NCBI RefSeq assembly: GCF_008711325.1
Contig: NZ_VXDB01000011.1
Location: 1-64,000 of the forward strand
Length of the DNA: 64,000 nucleotides
Direction of reading: 5' to 3'
From: Roseibium sediminis
GTDB lineage: Bacteria; Pseudomonadota; Alphaproteobacteria; Rhizobiales; Stappiaceae
Part shown: positions 49,109 through 58,817 of the stretch, one piece after another
Layout of the letters: each line of letters starts with the position of its first letter
Numbering within the stretch: the stretch's first letter is position 1
Program-made: the position numbers and the translations under genes
Notes under the pieces: model-generated
Told to the model about the DNA's origin: nothing
Databases searched by the model: none
The model's input: only the letters and a program-made list of their open reading frames with translations

Positions 49109-51487
49109 ATGCAGCGATTGCAGAAACTTAGAAACGCCTCGCTTTTGGTGGCAGGGTTGCTCTCCACGACGGCAATCATGCCGGCAGAGTTCGCTCCTTT
49201 TTCAGTAACGGTTGCCGAGGCGGCTGTTGCACGAAACATTGTTGTTCGGGGTAACACCCGCATCGAGGAAGAGACGGTCCTTAGTTACCTGACTTTCTCA
49301 CGCGGACGTAACTACAGTGCAGCTGACATTGATGAGTCGCTGAAGGCATTGTTTGCCACCGGCCTGTTTGCCACGGTCGATATTCGCCCGAATGGCAGCA
49401 CGGTTGTGGTGAACGTGACTGAAAATCCGATCATCAATCGTGTTTCTTTCGAAGGAAACAAGAAACTCAACGACAAGTCTCTGGAAGGCGCAATCCGCTC
49501 CCAGCCTCGCACGATGCTTACCCGCGCACGTGTAGAGTCTGACGTCCAGAACATCCTTGAAGGCTATCGCCGCTCCGGTCGTTATGATGCGACTGTCGAG
49601 CCGAAAATCATTGATCGCGGAAACAATCGCGTCGATCTGGTTTTTGAAATCAGCGAAGGCGACAAGACCGGCGTTGAGCGTATTTCCTTCATTGGTAACA
49701 GTGCATTCAGCGATGGCCGTCTTCGGGATGTCATCCGTACACGTGAAAGTGGCTTTCTGAGCTGGCTTCGCAGCACGGATACGTATGATCCGGACCGTCT
49801 TGCTGCTGACCAGGAACTGCTGCGTCAGTACTATAACCGCAAGGGTTATGCTGATTTCCGTATCATTTCAGCGACTGCTGATCTCGATCGCGAGCAGAAC
49901 ATCTTCTATGTGACCTTCACGGTTGAAGAGGGTGAGCGCTATGAATTCGGTGATGTAGAGATCGTCTCTTCGGTTTCTGATATTGATGCGAATGATCTGT
50001 ATTCTGTGGTGCGGACCAAGTCTGGCAAGCGGTTTGACTCGCTTCGCGTCGAGCAGTCCATTGAAGACCTGACGCTCAAGGTTTCCGAGAAGGGCTATGC
50101 CTTTGCTCAGGTTCGCCCGCGTGCACTTCGCAACTACGAGAACAATACCGTTTCGCTGATCTATTATATCGAGGAAGGCCCGCGGGCCTATGTCGAGCGG
50201 ATCAACGTGATCGGAAACGATCGGACACGCGAATATGTTATTCGTCGTGAGTTCGATATGGCCGAAGGCGATGCTTTCAACCGGGTTCTCGTCGACAAGG
50301 CAGAGCGCCGTTTGAAGAACCTCGGGTTCTTTGAACGCGTCAACATCACGACCTCTCCGGGAAGTGCTCCGGACAAGGTTGTCGTGAATGTTGAAGTCGC
50401 TGAGAAGGCAACCGGTGAGGTTTCCTTTGGTATCGGTTACTCCACGACCGACGGTGTGATCGGCGATATCTCCATCTCCGAACGCAACTTCCTTGGCCGT
50501 GGCCAGTATGTAAAGGTGGGTGTTGGTCGTGGCGAAAGCTCGCAGACCTACGAATTCGCTTTTGCTGAGCCGTATTTCCTTGGCCGTCGTGTTGGTTTCG
50601 ATTTCGACGCCTATCGCCGGGTTCTGGACGCAAACGACTATCGTTCGTTCGATCAGAAAAAGACGGGTGGTGGCTTCGGGTTCACACTTCCGCTTCGCGA
50701 AGACGAGCTGAAGCTGCGGCTCTACTACAAGATCTTCCAGGATGAGAACACCGACCCTGACAACAGATCGACCGGAGTTACGAACTGTGACACGACGCGC
50801 TTGTCGCTTGCTGTCTGTGACTCTCTCGGCGAATACCTGACCTCTCTGGCCGGTTACCGTCTGACGTACAACACGTTGAACCGTAACCAGAACCCGACCG
50901 ATGGCTTCTATGCAGCCTTTGGTCAGGAGTTTGCAGGTATTGGTGGCGATTCCACCTACATCAAGACGACGGCTGAAGCTCGCGCCTACACCGAGCTTCT
51001 CCCGGATTGGGGTATTGTCGGCTCCGCCAAGATCGAAGGTGGACACATTTATGGCATCGGCGACGATCGTCTGCGTGTGTCCGAGCAGTTCATGGTCGGC
51101 GGTAACATCATCCGTGGTTTCGAAAACCAAGGTATTGGTCCGCGCGACAGCAAGACCGGCGATGCAATCGGTGGTCGCATGTATATTGCAGGCTCGCTTG
51201 AAGCCACGTTCCCGTTCCCGGTCATTCCGGATGAATTCGGCCTGTCCGGTGCGGTCTTTGCCGATGCGGGTACGCTTTGGGATGCAGACAATGATCTTGT
51301 GAAGATCGTTGAAGCAGGCGGCAACAAGGTGAACTCCAACGATTTTGACATCCGAGCCTCCATCGGTGCCGGTGTACGTTGGGAATCGCCGTTCGGTCCG
51401 CTGCGTGTCGATTTCGCTTGGCCGCTCGTCAAGAGCGACTTCGACGAAACACAAGTCTTCCGACTCAGCGGCGGAACACGCTTCTAA
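49109..51487 (+). CDS. bamA: Outer membrane protein assembly factor BamA
   Basis: Omp85 insertase that folds beta-barrel proteins into the outer membrane. 792 aa. A signal peptide covers about residues 1-37 (hydrophobic core LLVAGLLSTTAIM, then AEAA). Five POTRA repeats follow (about 40-375, starting NIVVRGNTRIEEETV). The C-terminal 16-strand barrel includes VGGNIIRGFENQGIGPRD (the VRGF-type lid-lock motif) and ends in the aromatic signal SGGTRF. Only a weak ribosome-binding site (AAAGG, 12 bases away) is seen. Confidence 0.97.
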   Translation: MQRLQKLRNASLLVAGLLSTTAIMPAEFAPFSVTVAEAAVARNIVVRGNTRIEEETVLSYLTFSRGRNYSAADIDESLKALFATGLFATVDIRPNGSTVVVNVTENPIINRVSFEGNKKLNDKSLEGAIRSQPRTMLTRARVESDVQNILEGYRRSGRYDATVEPKIIDRGNNRVDLVFEISEGDKTGVERISFIGNSAFSDGRLRDVIRTRESGFLSWLRSTDTYDPDRLAADQELLRQYYNRKGYADFRIISATADLDREQNIFYVTFTVEEGERYEFGDVEIVSSVSDIDANDLYSVVRTKSGKRFDSLRVEQSIEDLTLKVSEKGYAFAQVRPRALRNYENNTVSLIYYIEEGPRAYVERINVIGNDRTREYVIRREFDMAEGDAFNRVLVDKAERRLKNLGFFERVNITTSPGSAPDKVVVNVEVAEKATGEVSFGIGYSTTDGVIGDISISERNFLGRGQYVKVGVGRGESSQTYEFAFAEPYFLGRRVGFDFDAYRRVLDANDYRSFDQKKTGGGFGFTLPLREDELKLRLYYKIFQDENTDPDNRSTGVTNCDTTRLSLAVCDSLGEYLTSLAGYRLTYNTLNRNQNPTDGFYAAFGQEFAGIGGDSTYIKTTAEARAYTELLPDWGIVGSAKIEGGHIYGIGDDRLRVSEQFMVGGNIIRGFENQGIGPRDSKTGDAIGGRMYIAGSLEATFPFPVIPDEFGLSGAVFADAGTLWDADNDLVKIVEAGGNKVNSNDFDIRASIGAGVRWESPFGPLRVDFAWPLVKSDFDETQVFRLSGGTRF

Positions 51488-51505
51488 TATCCGGCTTTCG
51501 GGTTT

Positions 51506-51538
51506 AAAAACGGTCGTCGCTAGCCGACGGCCGTTTTT
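51506..51538 (+). terminator. Terminator between bamA and lpxD
   Basis: Stem AAAAACGGTCGTCG/CGACGGCCGTTTTT (51506-51519 with 51525-51538, one G-U pair) with loop CTAGC. It would separate, or attenuate into, the lpx genes. Confidence 0.85.
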
Positions 51539-51584
51539 GTTCGTTCAGGCCTGAGCCGAAAATCACAATTCCAGGAACCACCAA

Positions 51585-52625
51585 ATGACAGATCCGGTAT
51601 TCTTCGAACAACCGAAGCCAGTTCTCCTGAAGCACATTGTAGAATGGGCAGGAGCAGAGCTGGAACGGGGCGAGGAACACACGGAAATTCTTGGTGTGGC
51701 GCCGGTGGAAGATGCGAGCGACGGAGACCTCGTGTTCTTCGACAATGTGATGTATCTGGACCAGCTGCGAACAACTTCCGCATCCGCCTGCCTGGTTGCC
51801 AGGAAGCATGTTGGCAAAGTGCCGGAGAATGTTGCCGTTCTCGTCTGCAAAGACCCCTATCGGTCCTGGGCGCAGGTACTCGCCAAACTTTACCCGGTCG
51901 CCATGGTGCCGACGGATCCTGCTCTCGTGAGCGGAGTATCCGAACGCGCATCTATCGATCCTAGTGCTGCGTTGGAAGACGGCGTTGTGGTCGAGCCGGG
52001 GGCGGTGATTGGTGCAAATGCCGCAATTGGCGCTGGCACGGTTATCCGCGCGAATACCGTAATCGGCAGCAGCGTGAAGATTGGACGCAATTGCGTCATA
52101 GGGCCGAATGCGACTGTCCAGCACAGCCTGATTGGAGATCGGGTATATCTTCATTCTGGTGTTTGCTCCGGGCAGGACGGATTTGGCTATGCCATGGGCC
52201 TTCAGGGCCACCATAAGGTGCCGCAGGTCGGACGCGTCATCATCCAGGATGATGTTGAGATCGGCGCAAATACGACCATCGACCGCGGCGCAAACCGCGA
52301 CACGGTGATTGGCGAAGGCACGAAGATCGACAATCAGGTGCAGATCGGCCACAACGTCGTAATTGGGCGCCATTGTGTGTTGGTGTCGCAGGTCGGTCTG
52401 TCCGGAAGTTGCACACTTGAGGACTTTGTGGCTATCGGAGGCCAGACAGGCGTGCGCGGTCACGTCCGCATAGGAATGGGCGCGCAGATTGCCGCCGTCA
52501 GCGTTGTGAATGACGACATTCCCGCAGGTGGTCGATATGGCGGAACACCGGCAAAACCCGTCAAACAGTGGTTCCGCGAGGTTGCTGCGATACGCAAGCT
52601 TGCAGAACGGGGTTCTGACGCTTAA
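51585..52625 (+). CDS. lpxD: UDP-3-O-(3-hydroxyacyl)glucosamine N-acyltransferase
   Basis: Third acyl-transfer step of lipid A synthesis. 346 aa. The N-terminal uridine-binding domain (about 1-100) precedes a left-handed beta-helix of hexapeptide repeats (about 110-310, such as IGANAAIGAGTVIRANTVIG). The catalytic histidine region GQDGFGYAMGLQGHHKVPQ is present. It is followed by fabZ and lpxA, the usual lipid A cluster. Confidence 0.97.
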   Translation: MTDPVFFEQPKPVLLKHIVEWAGAELERGEEHTEILGVAPVEDASDGDLVFFDNVMYLDQLRTTSASACLVARKHVGKVPENVAVLVCKDPYRSWAQVLAKLYPVAMVPTDPALVSGVSERASIDPSAALEDGVVVEPGAVIGANAAIGAGTVIRANTVIGSSVKIGRNCVIGPNATVQHSLIGDRVYLHSGVCSGQDGFGYAMGLQGHHKVPQVGRVIIQDDVEIGANTTIDRGANRDTVIGEGTKIDNQVQIGHNVVIGRHCVLVSQVGLSGSCTLEDFVAIGGQTGVRGHVRIGMGAQIAAVSVVNDDIPAGGRYGGTPAKPVKQWFREVAAIRKLAERGSDA

Positions 52626-52673
52626 GGAAGTAAAAAGTTTCGTTAGAATGAATTGATGCCAAGGGGCTAGGTG

Positions 52674-53138
52674 ATGGACGCAGTCAACGAAAAGACGCTG
52701 GAAAGCGCTGATATCCTCAAGATCATGCAGCTGCTGCCGCATCGATATCCGTTTCTTTTGATCGACAAGATCATCGAGATGGACGGTGATGACAGTGGTA
52801 TTGGCATCAAGAACGTGACGATCAACGAGCCGCATTTCAACGGGCACTTCCCGGGTCAGCCGGTTATGCCGGGTGTTTTGTTGATCGAGGCCATGGCACA
52901 GACCGCTGGTGCCCTGTGTGTTCATTCGCGCGGCGTGGATACGCCTCCGCAGCTGGTCTATTTCATGACCATCGACAAGGCCAAATTCCGCAAGCCGGTT
53001 GTGCCGGGTGATCAGGTCCACTTCTATGTGAAGAAGATCAAGCAGCGCTCGAACATCTGGAAATTCGAAGCTGTCGCCAAGGTGGATGGTGCCAAGGTCG
53101 CCGAAGCTGAAATCAGCGCGATGCTCGTGGACGCGTGA
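52674..53138 (+). CDS. fabZ: 3-hydroxyacyl-ACP dehydratase FabZ
   Basis: Dehydrates 3-hydroxyacyl-ACP in fatty-acid elongation and so competes with LpxA/LpxD for substrate. 154 aa hot-dog fold. The catalytic His58 and Glu72 lie in [20 protein letters not shown]. The ATG at 52674 is preferred over the GTG directly before it because AAGGGG (52661-52666) is well spaced. Confidence 0.97.
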   Translation: MDAVNEKTLESADILKIMQLLPHRYPFLLIDKIIEMDGDDSGIGIKNVTINEPHFNGHFPGQPVMPGVLLIEAMAQTAGALCVHSRGVDTPPQLVYFMTIDKAKFRKPVVPGDQVHFYVKKIKQRSNIWKFEAVAKVDGAKVAEAEISAMLVDA

Positions 53139-53144
53139 GGTAGT

Positions 53145-53942
53145 ATGGCTGACATTCACTCAACAGCGATTGTTGAAGACGGAGCCCGCCTCGGCGAGGG
53201 CGTTCGGATCGGACCATACTGCGTTGTCGGTCCAGAGGTGCTGCTCGGGGACGGCGTGGAGCTCAAGTCTCATGCCGTTGTCGCTGGCGACACCCATATC
53301 GGCTCGGGCTGCGTGATCTTTCCGTTCGCCTCTATCGGGCATCAGGCGCAAGACCTGAAGTTCAAGGGCGAAAAGGCCATCCTTCGCATTGGCAACAACT
53401 GTACCTTTCGTGAAGGTGTGACCGTCAATGCGGGCACTGAAGGTGGCGGTGGGTCGACGACGATCGGCAACAACTGTGCGCTGCTCGCAAATTCCCATGT
53501 TGGACATGACAGTCATCTTGGAAACGGGATCGTCATGTCGAACAACGTGATGATCGCCGGACACGTCACCGTGGATGATAACGTAATCTTCGGCGGTGGA
53601 TCGGCAGTTATTCAGTTCACCCGTATCGGTACGGGATCGTTCATTGGCGGTCTGGCGGGACTTGAAAACGATCTCATTCCCTTTGGCATGGTCACTGGAA
53701 ACCGGGCCAGCCTTGGTGGCCTGAACCTCGTCGGTTTGAAGCGCAGAGGGGCTCCTCGCGAGCAAATTCATGCGCTCCGCTCAGCTTATCGCGAATTGTT
53801 CGAAAGCGACGAGGGAACGCTGCGCACACGAGCCGAGAAGATCGCCCAGGACATGGCTGACCAGCCTCTGGTCAAGACCGTGATCGATTTCATTCTGGAT
53901 AAGGACGACCGCCGGTTCTGTACACCGCGAAGCGGGGACTGA
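53145..53942 (+). CDS. lpxA: UDP-N-acetylglucosamine O-acyltransferase
   Basis: First step of lipid A synthesis. 265 aa. The beta-helix built from hexapeptide repeats (MADIHSTAIVEDGARLGEGV onwards) is followed by a C-terminal helical domain. The catalytic His region ANSHVGHDSHLGNGIVMSNN is intact. It starts six bases after fabZ, and its TGA is followed immediately by the lpxI ATG. Confidence 0.97.
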   Translation: MADIHSTAIVEDGARLGEGVRIGPYCVVGPEVLLGDGVELKSHAVVAGDTHIGSGCVIFPFASIGHQAQDLKFKGEKAILRIGNNCTFREGVTVNAGTEGGGGSTTIGNNCALLANSHVGHDSHLGNGIVMSNNVMIAGHVTVDDNVIFGGGSAVIQFTRIGTGSFIGGLAGLENDLIPFGMVTGNRASLGGLNLVGLKRRGAPREQIHALRSAYRELFESDEGTLRTRAEKIAQDMADQPLVKTVIDFILDKDDRRFCTPRSGD

Positions 53943-54818
53943 ATGAGCGGGGCTGTCCCCCAGATGTCAGATTCGGGCCGGATCGCGATCATCGCGGGTA
54001 ACGGTGCGTTGCCGGATCAGGTTGTTGCCTGCCTCCAGCAAGGTGGTCGCGATCATCGGGTGATCGCGATAAGGGGCGAAGCGTCGGACCAGGTTCGTCG
54101 CACGGCCGCCATTGAACTTGGCTGGGGTGAAATCGGTCGCCTTTACAAGTTTCTCGAAAGGAACGGGTGCGAGGAGATCCTGCTGATTGGCGGAATTTCA
54201 AAACGCCCGGACGCCATGTCCTTTCTGGGCGATTTTGGAACGCTTCGGCGGTTGCCCAAAATCCTAAAGGCTCTGATTGGCGGCGATGACAGCCTTCTGA
54301 CCAAGGTAATCGGCTTGTTTGAGGTCGAGGGATACCGCGTTGTGGGGATCAGGGACGTGGCAAAAGAGCTTCTTGCAACACAGGGGATAATCGGCAAACA
54401 CAAGCCAAGTGAAGCGGATCTGCGCGACATGAAGCTGGCTTTGGAAGCCACCCGCAGGCTTGGTGAGCTGGACATTGGGCAGGCGGCCGTTGCCGTTGGT
54501 GGCCGTGTCGTGGCTTTGGAAGGGGCTGAGGGTACAGACGCCATGCTGGAGCGGTGTCGGGATCTGCGCGCCATCGGTCGCATTCGCAGCAGAGGCGCTG
54601 CAGGTGTGCTGGTCAAGAGCGCAAAGCCCAATCAGGATCTTCGTGTAGATCTCCCGGCGATTGGACCGAGAACCATCGAGCTTGCTCATGCAGCTGGCCT
54701 TGCCGGTGTAGCCGTTCATGCCGGAAATGCCCTTGTATCCGAACAGGAATTGACCTTGAACAAGGCGGACGAACTGGGGTTGTTCGTATACGGGTTTGAT
54801 CCCGACACCCAAGCATGA
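53943..54818 (+). CDS. lpxI: UDP-2,3-diacylglucosamine pyrophosphatase LpxI
   Basis: Hydrolyses UDP-2,3-diacylglucosamine to lipid X. This is the LpxI type known from Caulobacter, which replaces the unrelated LpxH of E. coli. 291 aa. The N-terminal domain begins RIAIIAGNGALPDQVV (12-27). Other recognisable segments are EEILLIGGISKRPD and the C-terminal DUF1009 part with VLVKSAKPNQDLRVDLPAIG. It sits between lpxA and lpxB with no intergenic space on the left, matching the pathway order. Confidence 0.95.
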   Translation: MSGAVPQMSDSGRIAIIAGNGALPDQVVACLQQGGRDHRVIAIRGEASDQVRRTAAIELGWGEIGRLYKFLERNGCEEILLIGGISKRPDAMSFLGDFGTLRRLPKILKALIGGDDSLLTKVIGLFEVEGYRVVGIRDVAKELLATQGIIGKHKPSEADLRDMKLALEATRRLGELDIGQAAVAVGGRVVALEGAEGTDAMLERCRDLRAIGRIRSRGAAGVLVKSAKPNQDLRVDLPAIGPRTIELAHAAGLAGVAVHAGNALVSEQELTLNKADELGLFVYGFDPDTQA

Positions 54819-54827
54819 GCCGATAGA

Positions 54828-56021
54828 ATGACCGAAGATGTGCGCCGCCTGACCATTGCGATTGTGGCTGGTGAGGAATCCGGGGACGCGCTGGGAGCGG
54901 AACTGATTGCAGCGCTCAACGCGCGGCTGGAGGTCAAGCCGCGTTATATCGGCACAGGGGGGGACCGAATGGCCGCTCTCGGTCACGAGAGCCTTTTCCC
55001 GATCAGCGAAGTAGCGGTCATGGGCCTGACCGCAGTCTTGTCGCGTCTGCCAAGGATCGTGAAGCGTATCTATCAGACTGTCGATTCCATTGTAGAGGCC
55101 AGTCCGGATGCTCTGGTGATCATCGACAGCCCGGATTTCACCCACAATATCGCAAAGCGTGTGCGCAAGCGTGCGCCCCACATCCCGATTGTCGGCTATG
55201 TGTCTCCGTCGGTCTGGGCATGGCGGTCGGGCAGGGCGCGCAAGATGAGTGTCTATGTCGACGACCTTCTGGCGATCCTTCCTTTCGAGCCGGAAGTCCA
55301 CAAACGCCTTGGCGGACCTCCCACGCATTATGTCGGCCACCCCTTGAGCGAAAACGTTGCAAGGCTAAGGCCTTCCGAGGGAGAGCGTGCTGAAATTTCG
55401 GGCACCAAGAAAACACTCCTGGTGCTTCCGGGAAGCCGCTCATCGGAAGTTGGCCGTCTTCTGGAAACCTTCGGCGAGACTGTTGCGCGGATAGCTGCGC
55501 AAACTCCTGACCTTGAAGTCCTTCTGCCAGCCGTAAAGCATCTGGAACCCCGTATCAGGGAAGGGGTCAAAAACTGGACTGTCCAGCCAACACTCGTGGT
55601 GGGGCAGGAAGATAAGCAAGCCGCCTTTCGAAAGGCGCACGCCGCTCTCGCTGCATCTGGCACGGTGTCGCTGGAATTGGCGCTCGCAGGCGTCCCCATG
55701 GTCGTGGCCTACAAGCTGGACTGGTTCTATCGGCGGGTGAAAAACCTCAACCAGCTTCTGAAATTTTCCGGCGTCACGTCGATGGTGTTGCCGAACATCA
55801 TTTTGGAAAAAAACATCATACCGGAATATCTGGATGATGATGCAAATCCGGTCGCTCTTTGTGAAAAAGCACTGCCTCTCCTGAAGGATAGCGCCGAACG
55901 TCGTGCGCAACTGACCGCCTTCGAGACCCTCGACGACATCATGCGCCTGCCAGATGGAGCAAGTCAGAGCGGTGCGGCAGCAGAAGTGGTGTTGAAGCGT
56001 ATCGAGCTTGGAGCCCGATAA
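54828..56021 (+). CDS. lpxB: Lipid-A-disaccharide synthase
   Basis: Joins lipid X and UDP-2,3-diacylglucosamine into the lipid A disaccharide. 397 aa glycosyltransferase family 19. Typical segments are IVAGEESGDALGAELI near the N-terminus, YVSPSVWAWRSGRARKM and AASGTVSLELALAGVPMVVAYKL near the C-terminus. It is the last gene of the envelope block and ends just before a hairpin. Confidence 0.97.
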   Translation: MTEDVRRLTIAIVAGEESGDALGAELIAALNARLEVKPRYIGTGGDRMAALGHESLFPISEVAVMGLTAVLSRLPRIVKRIYQTVDSIVEASPDALVIIDSPDFTHNIAKRVRKRAPHIPIVGYVSPSVWAWRSGRARKMSVYVDDLLAILPFEPEVHKRLGGPPTHYVGHPLSENVARLRPSEGERAEISGTKKTLLVLPGSRSSEVGRLLETFGETVARIAAQTPDLEVLLPAVKHLEPRIREGVKNWTVQPTLVVGQEDKQAAFRKAHAALAASGTVSLELALAGVPMVVAYKLDWFYRRVKNLNQLLKFSGVTSMVLPNIILEKNIIPEYLDDDANPVALCEKALPLLKDSAERRAQLTAFETLDDIMRLPDGASQSGAAAEVVLKRIELGAR

Positions 56022-56026
56022 TCAAA

Positions 56027-56049
56027 AAGCCCGCCGAAACGGCGGGCTT
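56027..56049 (+). terminator. Hairpin terminator after lpxB
   Basis: Perfect 10-bp stem AAGCCCGCCG/CGGCGGGCTT (56027-56036 with 56040-56049) with an AAA loop. Only a short T stretch follows. Confidence 0.7.
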
Positions 56050-56080
56050 GAGGTTGATGGCAAACTCATGCCCCTCTGCA

Positions 56081-56157
56081 GTCATCCTCGGTCTTGTGCC
56101 GCGGATCTAATGAACTCAACGGCTTGCAGATGCTCCGGACAGGCCCGAGCATGACGA
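56081..56157. repeat. REP-like dispersed element
   Basis: The sequence begins GTCATCCTCGG and ends CCGAGCATGACGA, an imperfect inverted pair about 77 bases apart end to end. The pattern resembles the 'GTCATCCTCGG...GGATCT' intergenic repeats common in Rhizobiales, whose chance translation gives VILGLVPRI. Degenerate copy; the rest of 56050-56227 holds nothing else I can name. Confidence 0.5.
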
Positions 56158-56227
56158 CAGTAGAAACACCCAGCTTTGCCCGCAACCTTGAAGTCCGCCG
56201 AACGGTCGGGCTCTCGTGTCTTTGAAG

Positions 56228-58666
56228 CTAGGCCGCAGCGACTTCTTTCAGGAATGTCTCTACCTCGCGTTTGAGGTCATCGGTGCGTGCGGACAGCTCG
56301 CTGGATGAATTCAGAACCCGATCAGCAGACGCCGAAGTCGTTTCAACGTCTTCAGACAACCCAGCCATGTTCTGGGTAACCGCACCGGTGCGTTGAGCAG
56401 CCCGTTGGACATTGTCGGAGATTTCGGCCGTAGCTGATCCCTGCTGCTGCACGGCTGCAGCGATCATGCCGGTATACTCATTCACTTCTTCCATGATCCC
56501 GGTGATTTCGGCAATGGCAGTAACCGATTCGCTGGTCGCGCCCTGGATAGCCGTAATTTGCGAGCTGATCTCTTCCGTTGCCCGGGACGTCTGGGCGGCG
56601 AGTTCCTTGACCTCCGCAGCGACCACTGCAAAACCCTTGCCGGCTTCGCCTGCGCGGGCAGCTTCAATAGTGGCATTCAGGGCCAGAAGGTTCGTCTGTT
56701 CTGCAATCGCCTGGATGAGGCTGACAACCTCTCCGATCTTGGTGGCAGCAGATGCAAGGCTCTCGACCTTCTTGTTCGTCTCGCGCGTTCCTTCGGTGGC
56801 ACGGCCGACTACTTCGGTCGTGTGGGAAACCTGACGGGAAATCTCGGCGATCGAAGCGCTCAGCTCTTCCGCAGCACTGGCAACGGTCTGGACGTTTGTC
56901 GACGCATCATTTGTTTCAGAAAGCGTCGCCTCAGCCCTCCGGGAACTTGCCGATGCGGATGCCCGCAAGTCGAGGGCCGTGCTGTCGAGATCGCCGGCGG
57001 TGCGTGCAACTACTTCGAGCAGCTCGCTCGACGTTGCCCTGAACCCGTTGATGAGGGCGTCAATCCGTTCCTGACGCGCAATGCGCTCTGCTTCTTCCTG
57101 TGCTGCTACGTCCTGCAGGCGGGTTCGCTCCAGTGCATTGTCACGGAACACCTGCACGGTACGGCTCATGTCGCCGATCTCGTCCAGACGGTCCGTCTCA
57201 TCGATATCGATGGCGGTATTGCCCTTTGCCAGTTCTTCCATGGTTTTGGTCGTCCTGCGAATGGGACGTGTCACGAGGAAGTTGAGCGCGATAGCAAGGC
57301 CAACACCTGCCATGATGGACAGCAGCACGGTGAGGCCGATCGTGCTGAGGGCCTTGCCGCTCGACGTTTGTGCGGCAAGTGTCTGATCCTGCGAAATCTT
57401 GGAGATCATCGCCTGAACTTCGCCGGCAAGGGACTGAAGCTGGTTGCTTTCGTCCATCAACACGGTGCGGCTGTTCACCAATTGGCCAAAGTCACGTGCA
57501 AAGGCTTCGATGGAACCGCCCAGTTTACCGGCTTCCGCCTGTACCGCCTCCATGGTGGCTGCCTTGGCGGCCAGATTTTCATCGATCTTCCAGAGATTGT
57601 CGATTTGCTGGGAAACGCGGGTCTTGTTGATCCCGGTCGGATCCATGATGAAATCGAGCGTCGCCACTTTCAGCGACAGGGCATTGGTGCTCAGCGCGTT
57701 CGCCACCACCGATAGCGAGGCAACTTCATCATACTTGCTGTTGGCTTCTGCAGCCTTGGCATAGGCGGTATCAACCGTTGCCGTTGCCTGATGGCGAATT
57801 TCCTTGGTCAGCGCGTCAATCTCGCCGAAGCTCTTCTTGGCTTCATCGGTGAGATCGAAAATCTCGATATAGTCCTTGGTTTGCGACAGCTTCATGAGGG
57901 TTCGCGCCAACTGCATGGTCTTCATGCTGACATCGGACAAGAGCGCGGTATCGACGCCATCCAGTCGCGCCATGGAGAGTTCTTCCGAAACGGGAACAAG
58001 TTTCAGAACACCATCCTTTACGGCAGTGATCTGCTGTGTGTTGTTGCCCGCAGTGACAAAGGCCGTGCGAAGGGTGAGGACCTGCTCTTGAAAGTCGGAA
58101 GCAGTCCGCCCCACTTCGTTCGCTATAAACAGAACGTCCTGCGTCGCCTTGTTCTCGGAGCTGACGGCCTCCCGGATCTGCTCGGCCGAAACAGCAATTG
58201 AATGGGCGATGCCTTCAAACTGGTTGAGCGTGGTTTCAAGATCCCGGCGGTTCTGTGTCTGGGTTGCCTTCAGATTGATGATGCGTTCAAAACTCGACTG
58301 GAAGCCTGCAATGGCAGCAGAGGCGGATTCGATGGACAGTTGGGAGCCGGGGTCATCAGCCAGGCGGGTTTTCAGGGTGCCCAGTTCGCTGTTGAGGGCC
58401 GAGAGACCTGCCAGTGTAGCATCAGCCGCCTTCTGGTCCTGACTGCTCAGGAACGAGGCTCGGTCTTCAGACAGCTTTTGCAGATGCGCAATCGCGCTGG
58501 TGGAGTGGCCGGCAACTTCCATCCGGTCTGTCAGGTTATGAACGGCATAGGCACCAACACCACCAACAATCCCGGTCAGGGCCAGGACAGTGGCAAATCC
58601 ACCACCGACTTTGTGACCAAATTTGAGATTGCTCACGAACTTCTTGATTTGCATGTTGACCCGCAT
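56228..58666 (-). CDS. Methyl-accepting chemotaxis protein
   Basis: Membrane chemoreceptor that signals to CheA/CheW. 812 aa. The first membrane helix is at about 20-42. A long, mostly helical periplasmic sensor follows (about 43-440), roughly 400 residues and larger than the usual four-helix bundle. The second helix is at 441-464, with HAMP about 465-520 and the cytoplasmic coiled coil to the end. The kinase-contacting tip reads [20 protein letters not shown] (651-670). No C-terminal CheR pentapeptide is present. An ATG four codons later (58654) is an alternative start. It stands alone among housekeeping genes, so it is probably an accessory insertion. Its ligand is unknown. Confidence 0.93.
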   Translation of the reverse strand: MRVNMQIKKFVSNLKFGHKVGGGFATVLALTGIVGGVGAYAVHNLTDRMEVAGHSTSAIAHLQKLSEDRASFLSSQDQKAADATLAGLSALNSELGTLKTRLADDPGSQLSIESASAAIAGFQSSFERIINLKATQTQNRRDLETTLNQFEGIAHSIAVSAEQIREAVSSENKATQDVLFIANEVGRTASDFQEQVLTLRTAFVTAGNNTQQITAVKDGVLKLVPVSEELSMARLDGVDTALLSDVSMKTMQLARTLMKLSQTKDYIEIFDLTDEAKKSFGEIDALTKEIRHQATATVDTAYAKAAEANSKYDEVASLSVVANALSTNALSLKVATLDFIMDPTGINKTRVSQQIDNLWKIDENLAAKAATMEAVQAEAGKLGGSIEAFARDFGQLVNSRTVLMDESNQLQSLAGEVQAMISKISQDQTLAAQTSSGKALSTIGLTVLLSIMAGVGLAIALNFLVTRPIRRTTKTMEELAKGNTAIDIDETDRLDEIGDMSRTVQVFRDNALERTRLQDVAAQEEAERIARQERIDALINGFRATSSELLEVVARTAGDLDSTALDLRASASASSRRAEATLSETNDASTNVQTVASAAEELSASIAEISRQVSHTTEVVGRATEGTRETNKKVESLASAATKIGEVVSLIQAIAEQTNLLALNATIEAARAGEAGKGFAVVAAEVKELAAQTSRATEEISSQITAIQGATSESVTAIAEITGIMEEVNEYTGMIAAAVQQQGSATAEISDNVQRAAQRTGAVTQNMAGLSEDVETTSASADRVLNSSSELSARTDDLKREVETFLKEVAAA

Positions 58667-58761
58667 ACGACTGAGAACAAGGACTAAATTGGATGCCGGG
58701 ATGCTAGTCGTAGCGGCTTAATCACTAGTAAAAATTGTTTAGTCCTTGTTTTACAACGCAT

Positions 58762-58792
58762 AAAAGAAAAAAGGTGCCCTAGGGGCACCTTT
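58762..58792 (-). terminator. Rho-independent terminator of gltA
   Basis: On the minus strand a 10-bp stem AAAGGTGCCC/GGGCACCTTT (58783-58792 with 58770-58779) is followed by TTTTTTCTTTT-type sequence. It lies 26 bases past the gltA stop. Confidence 0.88.
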
Positions 58793-58817
58793 GGTGTTGT
58801 AATCATTGACGATTTTA

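Noticed and set aside
56057..56110. A short ORF translating to a peptide ending in VILGLVPRI
   Set aside because: This peptide is the typical chance translation of the REP-like repeat and not a gene.
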